64,000 bases of DNA from Pseudolabrys sp963742345 (lineage in GTDB: Bacteria; Pseudomonadota; Alphaproteobacteria; Rhizobiales; Xanthobacteraceae): positions 310,001 through 374,000 of the forward strand of contig CAVULO010000004.1 in NCBI GenBank assembly GCA_963742345.1, given 5' to 3'. The first letter of the stretch is position 1, and each line of letters opens with the position of its first letter. A program made the position numbers and the translations under genes. Below are positions 32,557 to 42,082 of this stretch, one piece after another. The notes under the pieces are model-generated. The model was not told the DNA's origin. It saw only the letters and a list, made by a program, of their open reading frames with translations, and did no database searches.

Positions 32557-32632
32557 TGGTGGAGCCAGGCGGGATCGAACCGCCGACCTCGTGAATGCCA
32601 TTCACGCGCTCTCCCATCTGAGCTATGGCCCC
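32557..32632 (-). tRNA. tRNA-Ala (anticodon GGC)
   Basis: 76 bases on the minus strand, GGGGCCATAGCTCAGATGGGAGAGCG..., with encoded CCA. Anticodon stem CGTGA/TCACG with loop ATGGCAT gives GGC, reading GCC/GCU alanine codons. TTCGATCC T-loop present. Confidence 0.96.
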
Positions 32633-32676
32633 AATCCGCAAATTCGCTCGGCGCTTTTGGGGAGCGGCGAACGTAT

Positions 32677-33090
32677 TCAGGTTTCTTCTTCTTTCTCGAT
32701 CAACTCGCCGATGATGTCGGTCACGTCGGGGGCGCCTTCCTCCTGCTCCTCGATGAAGGCGGCATCGTCGAGGCTTTCGTCCATCTCGACTTCTTCTTCT
32801 TCGCCGGCCGCGACCGCCCCTTCTGCCGCCGGTTTCTTGCCCTGCTGTTCAGCCTCGGCGTCCTCGAGCGAAACGAACTCGGCGTCCGCGGTTTCTGGCA
32901 CGACCGCTTCGGCTTGCACGACCGGTGCGGGTCGTGGTGCCGGTTCCGGACGCGCGCGCGGCGGCGTTGGTGCAGCAATCGGGACAACTTTGCCCGTATA
33001 AGGTGAAATCACCGGCGTCTTGTTGAGATCGTAAAATTTACGACCGGTATCGGGACAGACACGCTTGGTGCCGAGATCGGGTTTAGCCAC
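32677..33090 (-). CDS. TIGR02300-family acidic protein
   Basis: 137 residues. Conserved N-terminal MAKPDLGTKRVCPDTGRKFYDLNKTPVISPYTGKVVP, the FYDLN motif that names the family, with one Cys. It is followed by a Pro/Ala linker and a very acidic C-terminal tail (EEEEVEMDESLDDAAFIEEQEE). Found throughout Rhizobiales between tRNA-Ala and aroA. Function unknown; the tail suggests interaction with basic partners. Confidence 0.9.
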   Translation of the reverse strand: MAKPDLGTKRVCPDTGRKFYDLNKTPVISPYTGKVVPIAAPTPPRARPEPAPRPAPVVQAEAVVPETADAEFVSLEDAEAEQQGKKPAAEGAVAAGEEEEVEMDESLDDAAFIEEQEEGAPDVTDIIGELIEKEEET

Positions 33091-33253
33091 AGTCGAGGTT
33101 CCTCGGGACAGGGTCCTTTAAATCGGTGCTTCACTTGGCTAGTTGCAAGGGCTCTGTCAATAGCGCAAGCGGGCCCGGTAAGCCCAAAAGCGGCCGGATG
33201 ACGGGGCGCGCGGCTGCGTGGTAGGACGGCGCAGATTTTAAGGATACCGCCTG

Positions 33254-34588
33254 GTGAACCCTGCCGAATTAACGCCGCTAACCGCCCGCCCAAGCGGCCC
33301 TGTGCACGGCCGCACCCGTGTGCCGGGTGATAAGTCGATCTCCCATCGCGCTCTGATCCTGGGGGCGCTTACGGTCGGCGAGACCAATATCGGCGGCCTC
33401 CTGGAAGGCGAGGACGTCCTGCATACCGCCGGGGCCATGCGGGCGCTTGGCTCTCGCGTGGAGCGCACCGGTGAATATGCGTGGCGCATTCATGGCGTTG
33501 GCATTGGCGGGTTCGCCCAACCGGCGGGTGCGCTCGATTTCGGCAACTCCGGCACAGGTTGCCGGCTGACGATCGGCGCGGTAGCGGGTGCGCCGGTGAC
33601 GGCTACTTTCGATGGCGACGCGTCCTTGCGTAGCCGGCCGATGCGACGGGTGCTCGATCCATTGGAAAAGATCGGTGCGCGAGTTGTTCAAGCCGCCGAT
33701 GGCGGACGGCTACCGTTAACGCTGCAAGGAGCCGTTGACCCGATCCCGATCGTCTACGAGCCGCCGGTGGCATCGGCGCAGCTCAAATCGGCGGTGCTGC
33801 TGGCCGGGCTCGCTGCGCCGGGTGAGACGACAGTGATCGAAGCGGAGGCGACGCGCGACCACACCGAACGATTGCTGAAACATTTCGGAGCCAAGATCAC
33901 CAGCAGGCCGCATGGCGATCATGGTCGCCGGATCGTTTTACAAGGCCAGCCCGAGCTCGAGCCGGCGACGGTGCTAGTGCCGGCCGATCCTTCATCGGCG
34001 GCATTTCCGCTGGTTGCCGCGCTGATAGTGCCGGGATCCGAATTGATCCTCGATGCGGTCATGACAAATCCATTGCGTACCGGTTTGCTGACGACTTTGC
34101 GTGAGATGGGCGCCACTATCGAAGCGATTGGAAAACGCGACGACGGTGGCGAGGAAGTAGCCGATCTGCTCGTACGCGCCTCTGTGCTCAAGGGTGTGGA
34201 AGTACCGCCCGAGCGTGCGCCGTCGATGATCGACGAATATCCAATTCTGGCGGTGGCGGCCTCTTTCGCGGAAGGGATTACACGCATGCGCGGCTTGAAA
34301 GAGTTGCGCGTGAAGGAATCCGACCGTCTCGCGGCCACCGCCGAAATGTTGCGTGCCAATGGCGTCACCGTCGAAATCGAGGGCGACGATCTGATCGTTC
34401 ATGGAAAGGGCCGCCCCTCCGGCGCAGGCGAAGTGAAGACGCATATGGACCACCGTATCGCCATGGCTGCGTTGGTGATGGGTCTTGGCGCTGAAAATCC
34501 GGTGCGCGTCGATGACAGTGCATTCATCACGACCAGCTTTCCGGGCTTCGTCGAATTAATGCGCTCGGTCGGCGCGGATCTCACATGA
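33254..34588 (+). CDS. aroA: 3-phosphoshikimate 1-carboxyvinyltransferase (EPSP synthase)
   Basis: 444 residues. Catalyses shikimate-3-phosphate + PEP to EPSP in the shikimate pathway. Visible landmarks: VPGDKSISHRALILGAL, LDFGNSGTGCRLTIG, DPSSAAFPLVAALIVPGS and LRVKESDRLAATAEMLRANG. PGDKSISHRA and NSGTGCRL are the conserved signatures; the overall pattern suggests the class II, glyphosate-tolerant type, which is an inference. The start is GTG at 33254. The stop overlaps cmk by four bases. Confidence 0.97.
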   Translation: MNPAELTPLTARPSGPVHGRTRVPGDKSISHRALILGALTVGETNIGGLLEGEDVLHTAGAMRALGSRVERTGEYAWRIHGVGIGGFAQPAGALDFGNSGTGCRLTIGAVAGAPVTATFDGDASLRSRPMRRVLDPLEKIGARVVQAADGGRLPLTLQGAVDPIPIVYEPPVASAQLKSAVLLAGLAAPGETTVIEAEATRDHTERLLKHFGAKITSRPHGDHGRRIVLQGQPELEPATVLVPADPSSAAFPLVAALIVPGSELILDAVMTNPLRTGLLTTLREMGATIEAIGKRDDGGEEVADLLVRASVLKGVEVPPERAPSMIDEYPILAVAASFAEGITRMRGLKELRVKESDRLAATAEMLRANGVTVEIEGDDLIVHGKGRPSGAGEVKTHMDHRIAMAALVMGLGAENPVRVDDSAFITTSFPGFVELMRSVGADLT

Positions 34589-35223
34589 TCATTGCCATCG
34601 ATGGACCGGCAGCGTCGGGCAAAGGGACGCTCGGCAAGCGGCTTGCCGCTCACTATGGCTTACGCCATCTCGACACCGGGTTGATCTACCGCGCCGTTGC
34701 CAAGGCACTGATTGATGCGGGCCGAAGTCCAGGCGACGTCGCGGCTGCCGCAGCCGCAGCCAAGGCGCTCGATCCCTCGTGTTTCGACGAAGTCACGCTC
34801 AAGGCTCATAGCGTAGGCGAAGCCGCTTCGGTCGTATCCGCAATTCCCGAGGTGCGCGCTGCGCTGCTCGCATTCCAGCGCGATTTTGCTGCCAAGCCGC
34901 CGGGGGCGGTGCTCGACGGTCGCGATATTGGCACCGTTATCTGCCCCAAAGCAGACGTTAAGATTTACGTCACGGCAACGCCCGAGGTGCGCGCGCGCCG
35001 ACGGGCAGCCGAATACCAGGCCCAAGGCCGGAATATCGAAGAGGCTGCCGTACTGGCCGATATCCGCCAACGCGACCAACGCGACCAAGATCGCGCCGCC
35101 GCCCCTCTGAAACAGGCGCCTGATGCGCACTTGCTCGATACCACGCATTTGGATATAGACGCGGCCATCCGGGCCGCCATCGACATCGTCGAGGCTACCC
35201 GAGCGGGCCGAGGGCGTGGTTGA
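34585..35223 (+). CDS. cmk: Cytidylate kinase
   Basis: 212 residues, MIIAIDGPAASGKGTLGKRLAAHYGLRHLDTGLIYRAVA with the P-loop GPAASGKGT and the CMP-binding LDTGLIYRA. DGRDIGTVICPKADVKIYVTA and the Arg-rich lid RARRRAAEYQAQG follow. Phosphorylates CMP/dCMP. The ATG overlaps the aroA stop (ATGA), forming the aroA-cmk-rpsA operon. Confidence 0.97.
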   Translation: MIIAIDGPAASGKGTLGKRLAAHYGLRHLDTGLIYRAVAKALIDAGRSPGDVAAAAAAAKALDPSCFDEVTLKAHSVGEAASVVSAIPEVRAALLAFQRDFAAKPPGAVLDGRDIGTVICPKADVKIYVTATPEVRARRRAAEYQAQGRNIEEAAVLADIRQRDQRDQDRAAAPLKQAPDAHLLDTTHLDIDAAIRAAIDIVEATRAGRGRG

Positions 35224-35420
35224 CCGCCCCTCGTGTTGGAGGACAAAGCCCCGCTCGAGCCTCTGCGTAAAGCGCGCCTGATCGAACCATCGTTCCGAAA
35301 GCACGGTTTTTAGCGCCGGTCATCCGGGATTCCGGAGGCCGCCGTTGGTCTGCGGGACCTTCGGCCCGCGCATTCGGACCGCCATTCCAACCCGCCGGCG
35401 CACCGCAAACAGGAGACTCC

Positions 35421-37160
35421 ATGGCCACCGCTACAGCACCCTCGCGTGAAGACTTCGCCAAGTTGCTCGATGAAACCTTCGGCGGCGGAAACCTGCAGGA
35501 AGGTTCCGTCATCAAGGGCAAGGTCGTCGGCATCGAAAAGGAATTCGCCGTCATCGACGTCGGTCTGAAAACCGAAGGACGCGTGGCCCTGCGTGAATTC
35601 ACCGGGCCCGGACGGCAGGCCGAACTCAAGGTCGGCGATGATGTCGAAGTCTATCTGGAGCGGGTCGAAAACGCGCTCGGGGAGGCCGTGTTGTCGCGCG
35701 ACAAGGCGCGCCGCGAGGAAAGCTGGGGCAAGCTGGAGAAAGCCTTCAACAGTACCGAAAAGGTCCAAGGCGTCATCTTCAACCAGGTCAAGGGTGGCTT
35801 CACCGTCGACCTCGACGGCGCGGTCGCGTTCCTCCCGCGATCGCAGGTCGATATCCGGCCAATCCGCGATGTCACGCCGCTGATGAATGTGCCGCAACAA
35901 TTCCAGATCCTGAAGATGGACCGGCGTCGCGGCAACATCGTGGTCTCGCGCCGTACGGTTCTCGAAGAGACACGTGCGGAACAACGTCAGGAACTGGTGC
36001 AGAATCTGGAAGAAGGTCAGGTCATCGACGGCGTCGTCAAGAACATCACCGACTACGGCGCGTTCGTGGATCTCGGCGGCATCGACGGATTGCTGCACGT
36101 TACCGATATTGCCTGGCGGCGCGTCAATCACCCCACCGAGGTGCTCAATATCGGCCAGCAAGTGAAGGTCAAGATCATCAAGATCAACCACGAGACGCAC
36201 CGTATCTCACTCGGCATGAAGCAGCTGCTCGACGATCCGTGGCAGGGCATCGAAGGCAAGTACCCGGTCGGGTCGCGTTTCAAGGGACGCGTCACCAACA
36301 TCACCGACTACGGCGCCTTCGTGGAACTCGAGCCCGGCATCGAGGGGCTGATCCACGTGTCAGAAATGTCGTGGACCAAGAAAAACGTTCATCCGGGCAA
36401 GATCGTGTCGACTTCGCAGGAGGTCGAAGTCCAGATCCTCGAAGTCGATCCGGTGAAACGCCGCATTTCGCTCGGTCTCAAACAGACCATGCGCAATCCG
36501 TGGGAAGTGTTTGTCGAAAAACACCCGCCGGGTTCCACAGTCGAAGGCGAGGTCAAGAACAAGACCGAGTTCGGCCTGTTCCTCGGCCTCGATGGCGAGG
36601 TGGACGGCATGGTCCACCTGTCCGATCTCGACTGGAAACGCCCGGGCGAGCAGGTGATCGAGGAATACAAGAAGGGCGACATGGTCAAGGCGCAGGTCCT
36701 CGACGTCGATGTGGAAAAAGAGCGTATCTCGCTCGGCGTCAAGCAGCTCGCAGGCGACCCAATGGAATCCGCCGGCGATCTCAAGAAGGGATCGGTGGTG
36801 ACCTGCGAGGTGACCGAAGTGAAGGAGTCCGGTATCGACGTAAAGATCGTTGGCACCGATCTCAGCGCCTTCATCAAACGCGCCGATCTTGCGCGCGAAC
36901 GCGGCGAGCAACGGCCCGAGCGTTTTGCGGTCGGCCAGAAAGTGGACGCCCGCGTCACCCAGTTTGACCGCAAGACGCACAAAGTGGGCGTTTCTATCAA
37001 GGCACTGGAAGTCGCCGAGGAGAAGGAAGCGATCGCCCAATATGGCACCGCCAATTCAGGCGCCTCGCTAGGCGATATTCTGGGCGCTGCCCTCAAGCAG
37101 CGTGCCGGCGACAAGCCCGAAGCCGACACGGAAACGGAAACGGAAAAGGCCGAGGAGTAG
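35421..37160 (+). CDS. rpsA: 30S ribosomal protein S1
   Basis: 579 residues with six S1 RNA-binding repeats. Four later ones show the conserved core (for example VKNITDYGAFVDLGGIDGLLHVTDIAWRRVNHP and VTNITDYGAFVELEPGIEGLIHVSEMSW), and a C-terminal acidic tail (EADTETETEKAEE). It binds mRNA and delivers it to the small subunit. GGAG precedes the ATG. The 197-bp leader from cmk is GC-rich with several potential stems and could host autoregulation, as known for S1 in other bacteria, but I see no recognised motif. Confidence 0.98.
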   Translation: MATATAPSREDFAKLLDETFGGGNLQEGSVIKGKVVGIEKEFAVIDVGLKTEGRVALREFTGPGRQAELKVGDDVEVYLERVENALGEAVLSRDKARREESWGKLEKAFNSTEKVQGVIFNQVKGGFTVDLDGAVAFLPRSQVDIRPIRDVTPLMNVPQQFQILKMDRRRGNIVVSRRTVLEETRAEQRQELVQNLEEGQVIDGVVKNITDYGAFVDLGGIDGLLHVTDIAWRRVNHPTEVLNIGQQVKVKIIKINHETHRISLGMKQLLDDPWQGIEGKYPVGSRFKGRVTNITDYGAFVELEPGIEGLIHVSEMSWTKKNVHPGKIVSTSQEVEVQILEVDPVKRRISLGLKQTMRNPWEVFVEKHPPGSTVEGEVKNKTEFGLFLGLDGEVDGMVHLSDLDWKRPGEQVIEEYKKGDMVKAQVLDVDVEKERISLGVKQLAGDPMESAGDLKKGSVVTCEVTEVKESGIDVKIVGTDLSAFIKRADLARERGEQRPERFAVGQKVDARVTQFDRKTHKVGVSIKALEVAEEKEAIAQYGTANSGASLGDILGAALKQRAGDKPEADTETETEKAEE

Positions 37161-37189
37161 GGGCTGGCGGCTTTCTGCATGAAATACGG

Positions 37190-37224
37190 TGCCCCCGGCG
37201 GTTGCTCCGGGGGCATCCCTTTTG
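37190..37224 (+). terminator. Terminator after rpsA
   Basis: TGCCCCCGG-loop-CCGGGGGCA followed by TCCCTTTTG, 30 bp after the rpsA stop. Confidence 0.75.
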
Positions 37225-37316
37225 ACATCACCTTGTCAAACGTCCGTCGCATGACCGAGCAAAGCCCGGTGTTGGCGGTTACAATTCACCTACGATTCGA
37301 TTGAAGGAGCGCAGCC

Positions 37317-38291
37317 ATGTCGCTCGATCCCGATGCCATCGTCGATCGCCGCCGCATGCGGCGCAAACTTACGTTTTGGCGCGTCAGCGCGGGGGTGGTC
37401 GCCTTGCTTGCGATCGTGGGTACAGCACTGGTGCTCGTGCCCGGCAGCCGCCTTATGCCGCCGGGCGCCTATATCGCCCGCATCAAAGTTCAAGGTTTGA
37501 TCCGCGGCAATCAGGATCGCATCGAGGCGCTCGCGCGGCTCGGCCGTTCGCGCGCGCGGGCAGTGATCGTACATATTGATAGTCCTGGTGGCACCACAGC
37601 CGGCTCCGAACAGCTTTACGATGCACTGCGCGAATTGCAGGGCAAGAAACCGATGGTCGTCGTGGTCGAAGGGCTCGCCGCCTCCGGCGCCTATATCGCC
37701 GCGCTCTCGGCCGAGCACATCGTGGCGCAAGAAACCTCGTTGGTTGGCTCGATCGGGGTCCTGTTTCAGTATCCGAATTTCACCGATGTGCTCAAGACGA
37801 TCGGCATCAAGGTGGAAGAGGTGAAATCCTCGCCGCTGAAGGCGGCGCCCAACGGCTTCGAACCGACCAGCCCGCAAGCGCGCGCCGCGATTGAGGCAAT
37901 CGTGCTCGACTCGTATGCCTGGTTCAAAGGGCTGGTGAAGGATCGTCGCAAAATGGACGACGGCCAGCTTGCCCAGGTGTCGGACGGCCGGGTCTTTACC
38001 GGCCGGCAGGCAGTGGGCCTCAAGCTCGTTGACGACCTCGGCAACGAAAAGACGGCGTTGGCATGGTTGGAGAAAGAAAAAAAGGTGCCTGCCAACACGC
38101 CGGTGCGCGATTATTCGCTCCAGCCGCGCTTCAGCGAGCTTTCTTTCCTGCATGTAGCCGCCTGGACCTTTGAAGCCGTAGGTTTGAACGCCATTGCGCA
38201 CCGCATCGAAGAATGGGGTGCGGTGCAGGCCGTCGAGCGACTCAACCTTGACGGTCTCTTGGCGCTTTGGCACCCTCCATCCTCCAATTGA
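37317..38291 (+). CDS. sppA: Signal peptide peptidase SppA
   Basis: 324 residues, short single-domain form. One N-terminal membrane anchor (SAGVVALLAIVGTALVLVPGS, about 24-44), then the ClpP-like protease fold. The catalytic Ser is in VEGLAASGAYIAAL and the probable general-base Lys lies in EEVKSSPLKAAPNGFEP. It degrades signal peptides in the membrane after cleavage. GAAGGAG precedes the ATG. Confidence 0.93.
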   Translation: MSLDPDAIVDRRRMRRKLTFWRVSAGVVALLAIVGTALVLVPGSRLMPPGAYIARIKVQGLIRGNQDRIEALARLGRSRARAVIVHIDSPGGTTAGSEQLYDALRELQGKKPMVVVVEGLAASGAYIAALSAEHIVAQETSLVGSIGVLFQYPNFTDVLKTIGIKVEEVKSSPLKAAPNGFEPTSPQARAAIEAIVLDSYAWFKGLVKDRRKMDDGQLAQVSDGRVFTGRQAVGLKLVDDLGNEKTALAWLEKEKKVPANTPVRDYSLQPRFSELSFLHVAAWTFEAVGLNAIAHRIEEWGAVQAVERLNLDGLLALWHPPSSN

Positions 38292-38309
38292 TCGGGTAGG
38301 GCGGCGTCG

Positions 38310-38600
38310 ATGATAAAGTCAGAACTCGTCCAGCGCATTGCTGCCCAGAATCCACATCTCTATCAGCGCGACGTCGAGAACATCGTGAACGCCATCCTCG
38401 GCGAGATCACCACGGCCATGGCAAAGGGCGACCGCGTCGAGTTGCGCGGGTTCGGTGCCTTCTCGGTCAAGCACCGCCCGGCCCGTACCGGCCGTAACCC
38501 GCGTACCGGTGCCCATGTTGCGGTCGACCAGAAGTCAGTGCCGTTCTTCAAGACCGGCAAGGAAATGCGCGAGCGCCTGAACAGGCCGGGCGCGATCTAG
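38310..38600 (+). CDS. ihfB: Integration host factor subunit beta
   Basis: 96 residues of the HU/IHF family: MIKSELVQRIAAQNPHLYQRDVENIVNAIL, then VELRGFGAFSVKHRPARTGRNPRTGAHVAV, the DNA-bending arm with its Pro tip, and a C-terminal helix. It forms a heterodimer with IHF-alpha encoded elsewhere. It lies 18 bp after sppA. IHF often assists sigma-54 promoters and site-specific recombination, both of which have genes in this window. Confidence 0.95.
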   Translation: MIKSELVQRIAAQNPHLYQRDVENIVNAILGEITTAMAKGDRVELRGFGAFSVKHRPARTGRNPRTGAHVAVDQKSVPFFKTGKEMRERLNRPGAI

Positions 38601-38637
38601 GCTCCTGCTTCCTCCGATCATCGGGAATGCTATGGTC

Positions 38638-38668
38638 ATGGCCGGGCTTGCCCCGGCCATCGGTTTTT
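38638..38668 (+). terminator. Hairpin with T run after ihfB
   Basis: ATGGCCGGG-CTTGC-CCCGGCCAT then CGGTTTTTG. The stem is of the common rhizobial GGCCGGG repeat type and probably also acts as terminator. Confidence 0.7.
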
Positions 38669-38685
38669 GAGGTGGAGCGTCACAG

Positions 38686-39054
38686 GTGTTCCGCAGAATC
38701 GTCTCGACGCTGATTGTTGTTCCACTGGCGGTGGTCATCATTGCCTTCGCGGTGGCAAATCGGCACTCGGTGACGGTTTCGTTCGATCCGTTCTCCTCGA
38801 CAAGCCCGGCTTATGCCGCGACTCTGCCGCTGTTCGTGCTTATCTTCATCTTGCTTATTCTCGGCGTGCTGATCGGGGGCATCGCTGCCTGGTTCGGGCA
38901 GAGCAAATGGCGGCGCACCGCGCGTAAGCTCGAAGCCGATGTGCGCGGCCTGCATCAGGAACTTGATGCGATCCGCCAGCGCTTTGCTCCCGAACCGCCG
39001 CCGGCTGCGCGGGAGCCCGCTCTATACACCGTCATTCCGCCACCAATTCCTTAA
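38686..39054 (+). CDS. LapA-domain (DUF1049) inner-membrane protein
   Basis: 122 residues with two membrane segments (STLIVVPLAVVIIAFAVAN and TLPLFVLIFILLILGVLIGGIAAWFG) and a cytoplasmic amphipathic helix (KWRRTARKLEADVRGLHQELDAIRQRF). This is the LapA layout, linked in E. coli to LPS assembly control. GTG start. Placed between ihfB and trpF as in other Rhizobiales. Confidence 0.85.
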   Translation: MFRRIVSTLIVVPLAVVIIAFAVANRHSVTVSFDPFSSTSPAYAATLPLFVLIFILLILGVLIGGIAAWFGQSKWRRTARKLEADVRGLHQELDAIRQRFAPEPPPAAREPALYTVIPPPIP

Positions 39055-39113
39055 CTCAGCCCGGCGGTTCCGCTTTGCGGCCAAATGGAGAAGGCGCTAG
39101 AACGCGCGTCATA

Positions 39114-39818
39114 ATGCCTCTGTCGATCAAAATCTGCGGCCTTAAGACCCCGCAAGCGCTTGATGTGGCGCTTGATTCCGGGGCCGATCTGGTTGGGTTC
39201 GTGTTCTTTGCGCCGAGCCCACGTCACCTCGGGTTGGCGGCCGCACGCACGCTCGGGCAACGCGTGCAAGGCCGCGCCGGCAAGGTCGCGCTCACCGTCG
39301 ATGCCAATGACGATACCCTGCTCGATATCATTGCAGCGCTTAAACCGGACATGCTTCAACTTCACGGGAGCGAAACTCCGGACCGGGTCGTCGCGGTGCG
39401 CACGCGCTTTGGCTTGCCGGTGATGAAGGCGCTGCCGATCGCAGAACGCAAAGACCTGTCTCCAATCCGCCAGTACGCACAGGTCGTGGATCGGCTGATC
39501 TTTGACGCGCGCGCACCCAAGGATGCGACTCGCCCGGGCGGCCTGGGCAAGGCGTTCGACTGGACGCTTCTCAAGGACATCAATGCCGGCGTTCCGTTCA
39601 TGCTCTCGGGCGGACTCGATGCGGACAATGTCGGGGAGGCGCTGCGCACGACACGCGCGCCAGGCGTGGACGTGTCCTCCGGCGTCGAACGCGCGCCAGG
39701 AGAAAAGGACCCGGAGAAAATCCGCGCATTCATCCGTGCGGCGCGGGCGGCCGAGGCTGACCTCTTTTCGCCGCCGCTCCAGCTCGGAGAGTCGTCGATC
39801 GTGCGTTCGGTCAAGTAA
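39114..39818 (+). CDS. trpF: Phosphoribosylanthranilate isomerase
   Basis: 234 residues, TIM barrel. SIKICGLKTPQALDVAL carries the catalytic Cys, and LTVDANDDTLLDII and MLQLHGSETPD match the family. FMLSGGLDADNVGEAL and GVDVSSGVERAPGEKDPEKI form the phosphate-binding end. Third step of the tryptophan branch from anthranilate. The ATG at 39114 matches the usual start. trpB follows after 10 bp. Confidence 0.95.
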   Translation: MPLSIKICGLKTPQALDVALDSGADLVGFVFFAPSPRHLGLAAARTLGQRVQGRAGKVALTVDANDDTLLDIIAALKPDMLQLHGSETPDRVVAVRTRFGLPVMKALPIAERKDLSPIRQYAQVVDRLIFDARAPKDATRPGGLGKAFDWTLLKDINAGVPFMLSGGLDADNVGEALRTTRAPGVDVSSGVERAPGEKDPEKIRAFIRAARAAEADLFSPPLQLGESSIVRSVK

Positions 39819-39828
39819 GGCTATTCAC

Positions 39829-41049
39829 ATGACCGTGCAGCAGCCCAACTCATTCCGAACCGGTCCTGACGAGCGCGGGCACTTCGGCATCTATGGCGGC
39901 CGCTTTGTTGCCGAGACGCTGATGCCGTTGATTCTCGATCTGGAGAACGCCTACCTACAGGCCAAGGCCGACCCAAAATTCAAAAAAGAGATGGACGGGC
40001 ATCTCGCGACTTATGTGGGGCGGCCGTCACCGCTTTATTTCGCCGAGCGGTTTACGCAGCACTGTGGCGGGGCAAAAATCTATTTCAAGCGCGAAGAGCT
40101 CAACCACACCGGCGCGCATAAAGTGAACAACGTGCTCGGCCAGATCATGCTGGCGCTGCGCATGGGCAAGACGCGCATCATTGCCGAAACCGGCGCCGGC
40201 ATGCACGGCGTCGCCACTGCTACGCTGTGCGCCAAGTTCGGCCTGCCTTGCATCGTGTACATGGGCGCAGTCGACGTCGAGCGGCAAAAGCCGAATGTGC
40301 TGCGGATGAAAATTCTTGGCGCCGAAGTGCGCCCGGTTGAGTCGGGTGCGCGCACGCTCAAGGACGCGATGAACGAGGCGCTCCGCGATTGGGTGACCAA
40401 TGTCAGCGATACTTTCTATTGCATCGGCACTGTCGCCGGCCCGCATCCCTATCCGGCAATGGTGCGCGATTTTCAATCGATCATCGGCCGGGAAACACGC
40501 GAGCAGATGCAGGCCGCCGAAGGCCGGCTTCCCGACTCGCTGATCGCCTGCATCGGCGGCGGCTCCAACGCCATGGGCCTGTTCCACCCGTTCCTTGATG
40601 AGCGAGCGATCGAGATCTACGGCGTGGAAGCGGCCGGTCATGGATTAAAGAGCGGCAAGCATGCGGCGTCGATTGCCGGCGGGCGGCCGGGCGTGCTGCA
40701 CGGCAATCGAACGTATTTGCTCATGGACGACGACGGGCAGATCGAAGAAGCACACTCTATTTCGGCGGGTCTCGATTATCCCGGCATTGGTCCAGAGCAC
40801 GCCTGGCTCAAGGATATGGGCCGGGTGCAATTTCTTTCAGCCACAGACGATGAAGCCGTGGCGGCGTTCCAGTTGTGCAGCAAGCTCGAAGGCATCATCC
40901 CCGCGCTGGAAGCGGCGCATGCTTTGGCCAAAGTGCCGGAAATCGCGGTGAAAAAGCCGAAGGATCACCTGATGGTGGTCAACCTTTCCGGCCGCGGCGA
41001 CAAGGATCTGGCCTCGGTTGAGGCCTTTCTCGAAAGCAAGCGTCGATGA
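39829..41049 (+). CDS. trpB: Tryptophan synthase beta chain
   Basis: 406 residues, PLP enzyme joining indole and serine. NSFRTGPDERGHFGIYGGRFVAETLMP at the N-terminus, PLP lysine in HTGAHKVNN (K98), glycine-rich phosphate loop CIGGGSNAMG, and GLDYPGIGPEHAWL. Works in an alpha2beta2 complex with TrpA, encoded 136 bp downstream past a repeat element. Confidence 0.97.
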   Translation: MTVQQPNSFRTGPDERGHFGIYGGRFVAETLMPLILDLENAYLQAKADPKFKKEMDGHLATYVGRPSPLYFAERFTQHCGGAKIYFKREELNHTGAHKVNNVLGQIMLALRMGKTRIIAETGAGMHGVATATLCAKFGLPCIVYMGAVDVERQKPNVLRMKILGAEVRPVESGARTLKDAMNEALRDWVTNVSDTFYCIGTVAGPHPYPAMVRDFQSIIGRETREQMQAAEGRLPDSLIACIGGGSNAMGLFHPFLDERAIEIYGVEAAGHGLKSGKHAASIAGGRPGVLHGNRTYLLMDDDGQIEEAHSISAGLDYPGIGPEHAWLKDMGRVQFLSATDDEAVAAFQLCSKLEGIIPALEAAHALAKVPEIAVKKPKDHLMVVNLSGRGDKDLASVEAFLESKRR

Positions 41050-41064
41050 GCACAACGTCTCTTC

Positions 41065-41163
41065 TTCACCTCCCCCCACCGGGGAGAAGTCGCGAACGAA
41101 GCGAGCGGGTGAGGGCCCTCACCCGGCTGCTTCGCAGCCGACCTCTCCCCGATGGGGAGAGGT
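41065..41163. repeat. Rhizobial CTCCCC/GGGGAG intergenic repeat
   Basis: CCTCCCCCCACCGGGGAGAAGTCGCGAACGAAGCGAGCGGGTGAGGG is followed by an inverted partner ending CCTCTCCCCGATGGGGAGAGGT; inner arms GGGTGAGGGCCCTCACCC and GGCTGCTTCGCAGCC. A compound palindromic element of a type common in Rhizobiales, here between trpB and trpA. Confidence 0.75.
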
Positions 41164-41185
41164 ATAGCAGAGCCCGTTGTTTCGC

Positions 41186-42025
41186 ATGAGCACGCGCATC
41201 GAACGTCGCTTTGCCGCTCTCAAAGCGGAGGGCCGCGCTGCCCTGGTGACTTTCACGATGGCGGGCGATCCCGACTACGAGACCTCGCTCGCCATCGCCA
41301 AGGCTTTGCCGAAAGCGGGCGCCGATCTCATCGAGCTCGGGATGCCATTCACCGATCCGATGGCTGACGGGCCTGCAATCCAGGCCGCAGGCTTGCGCGC
41401 CCTCAAGTCCGGCCAGCGCATGACCAAAACCCTGGCGATGGTGCGTGAATTGCGCAAAGAAAATGACGAAACGCCCATCGTGCTGATGGGCTACTACAAT
41501 CCGATCTACATCTACGGTAGCGAGCGCTTTCTCGCCGATGCCAAGTCGGCCGGCGTTGACGGTCTCATTGTCGTGGACCTGCCGCCGGAGGAAGACGACG
41601 AGCTATGCCTGCCGGCGCTGAAAGCGGGGCTCAATTTCATCCGGCTGGCGACGCCCACCACCGACGACAAGCGGCTGTCCACGGTCCTCACGAACACCTC
41701 AGGCTTTGTCTATTACGTCTCGATTACGGGGATTACCGGGGCGGCTGCGCCGGATACCACCAAGGTCACAGCAGCAGTTGCGCGCATCAAGCGCCACACC
41801 AAGCTCCCCGTTGCCGTCGGCTTCGGGGTGAGGACTGCTGAACACGCCCGCGCCATTGCCGAGGGCGCCGATGGCGTGGTGGTCGGCTCTGCCCTGGTCG
41901 ATGCCTTGCGCCAAAGCCTCGACAAGAACGGCAAAGCCGGCCCCGGTACCGTTAAAGCGGTGACCGGACTGGTATCGTCACTGGCTCAGGGCATACGTTC
42001 CGCCCGCCGCGTAGCGGCCGAGTGA
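41186..42025 (+). CDS. trpA: Tryptophan synthase alpha chain
   Basis: 279 residues, TIM barrel cleaving indole-3-glycerol phosphate. LVTFTMAGDPDYETSLAI, LIELGMPFTDPMADGPAIQAA with the catalytic Glu and Asp, LMGYYNPIYIYG, and GFGVRTAEHARAIAEGADGVVVGSALV for phosphate binding. ATG at 41186 was preferred to the codon three residues earlier. Confidence 0.97.
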   Translation: MSTRIERRFAALKAEGRAALVTFTMAGDPDYETSLAIAKALPKAGADLIELGMPFTDPMADGPAIQAAGLRALKSGQRMTKTLAMVRELRKENDETPIVLMGYYNPIYIYGSERFLADAKSAGVDGLIVVDLPPEEDDELCLPALKAGLNFIRLATPTTDDKRLSTVLTNTSGFVYYVSITGITGAAAPDTTKVTAAVARIKRHTKLPVAVGFGVRTAEHARAIAEGADGVVVGSALVDALRQSLDKNGKAGPGTVKAVTGLVSSLAQGIRSARRVAAE

Positions 42026-42082
42026 ACATTCGGCCGAGCCAGCGGTTATAATTTCGCCGAATCGGATCTATAGAGGCGGGCC

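Noticed and set aside
35224..35420. rpsA leader as a riboswitch or S1 autoregulatory element
   Set aside because: GC-rich with many possible stems, but no motif I can identify.
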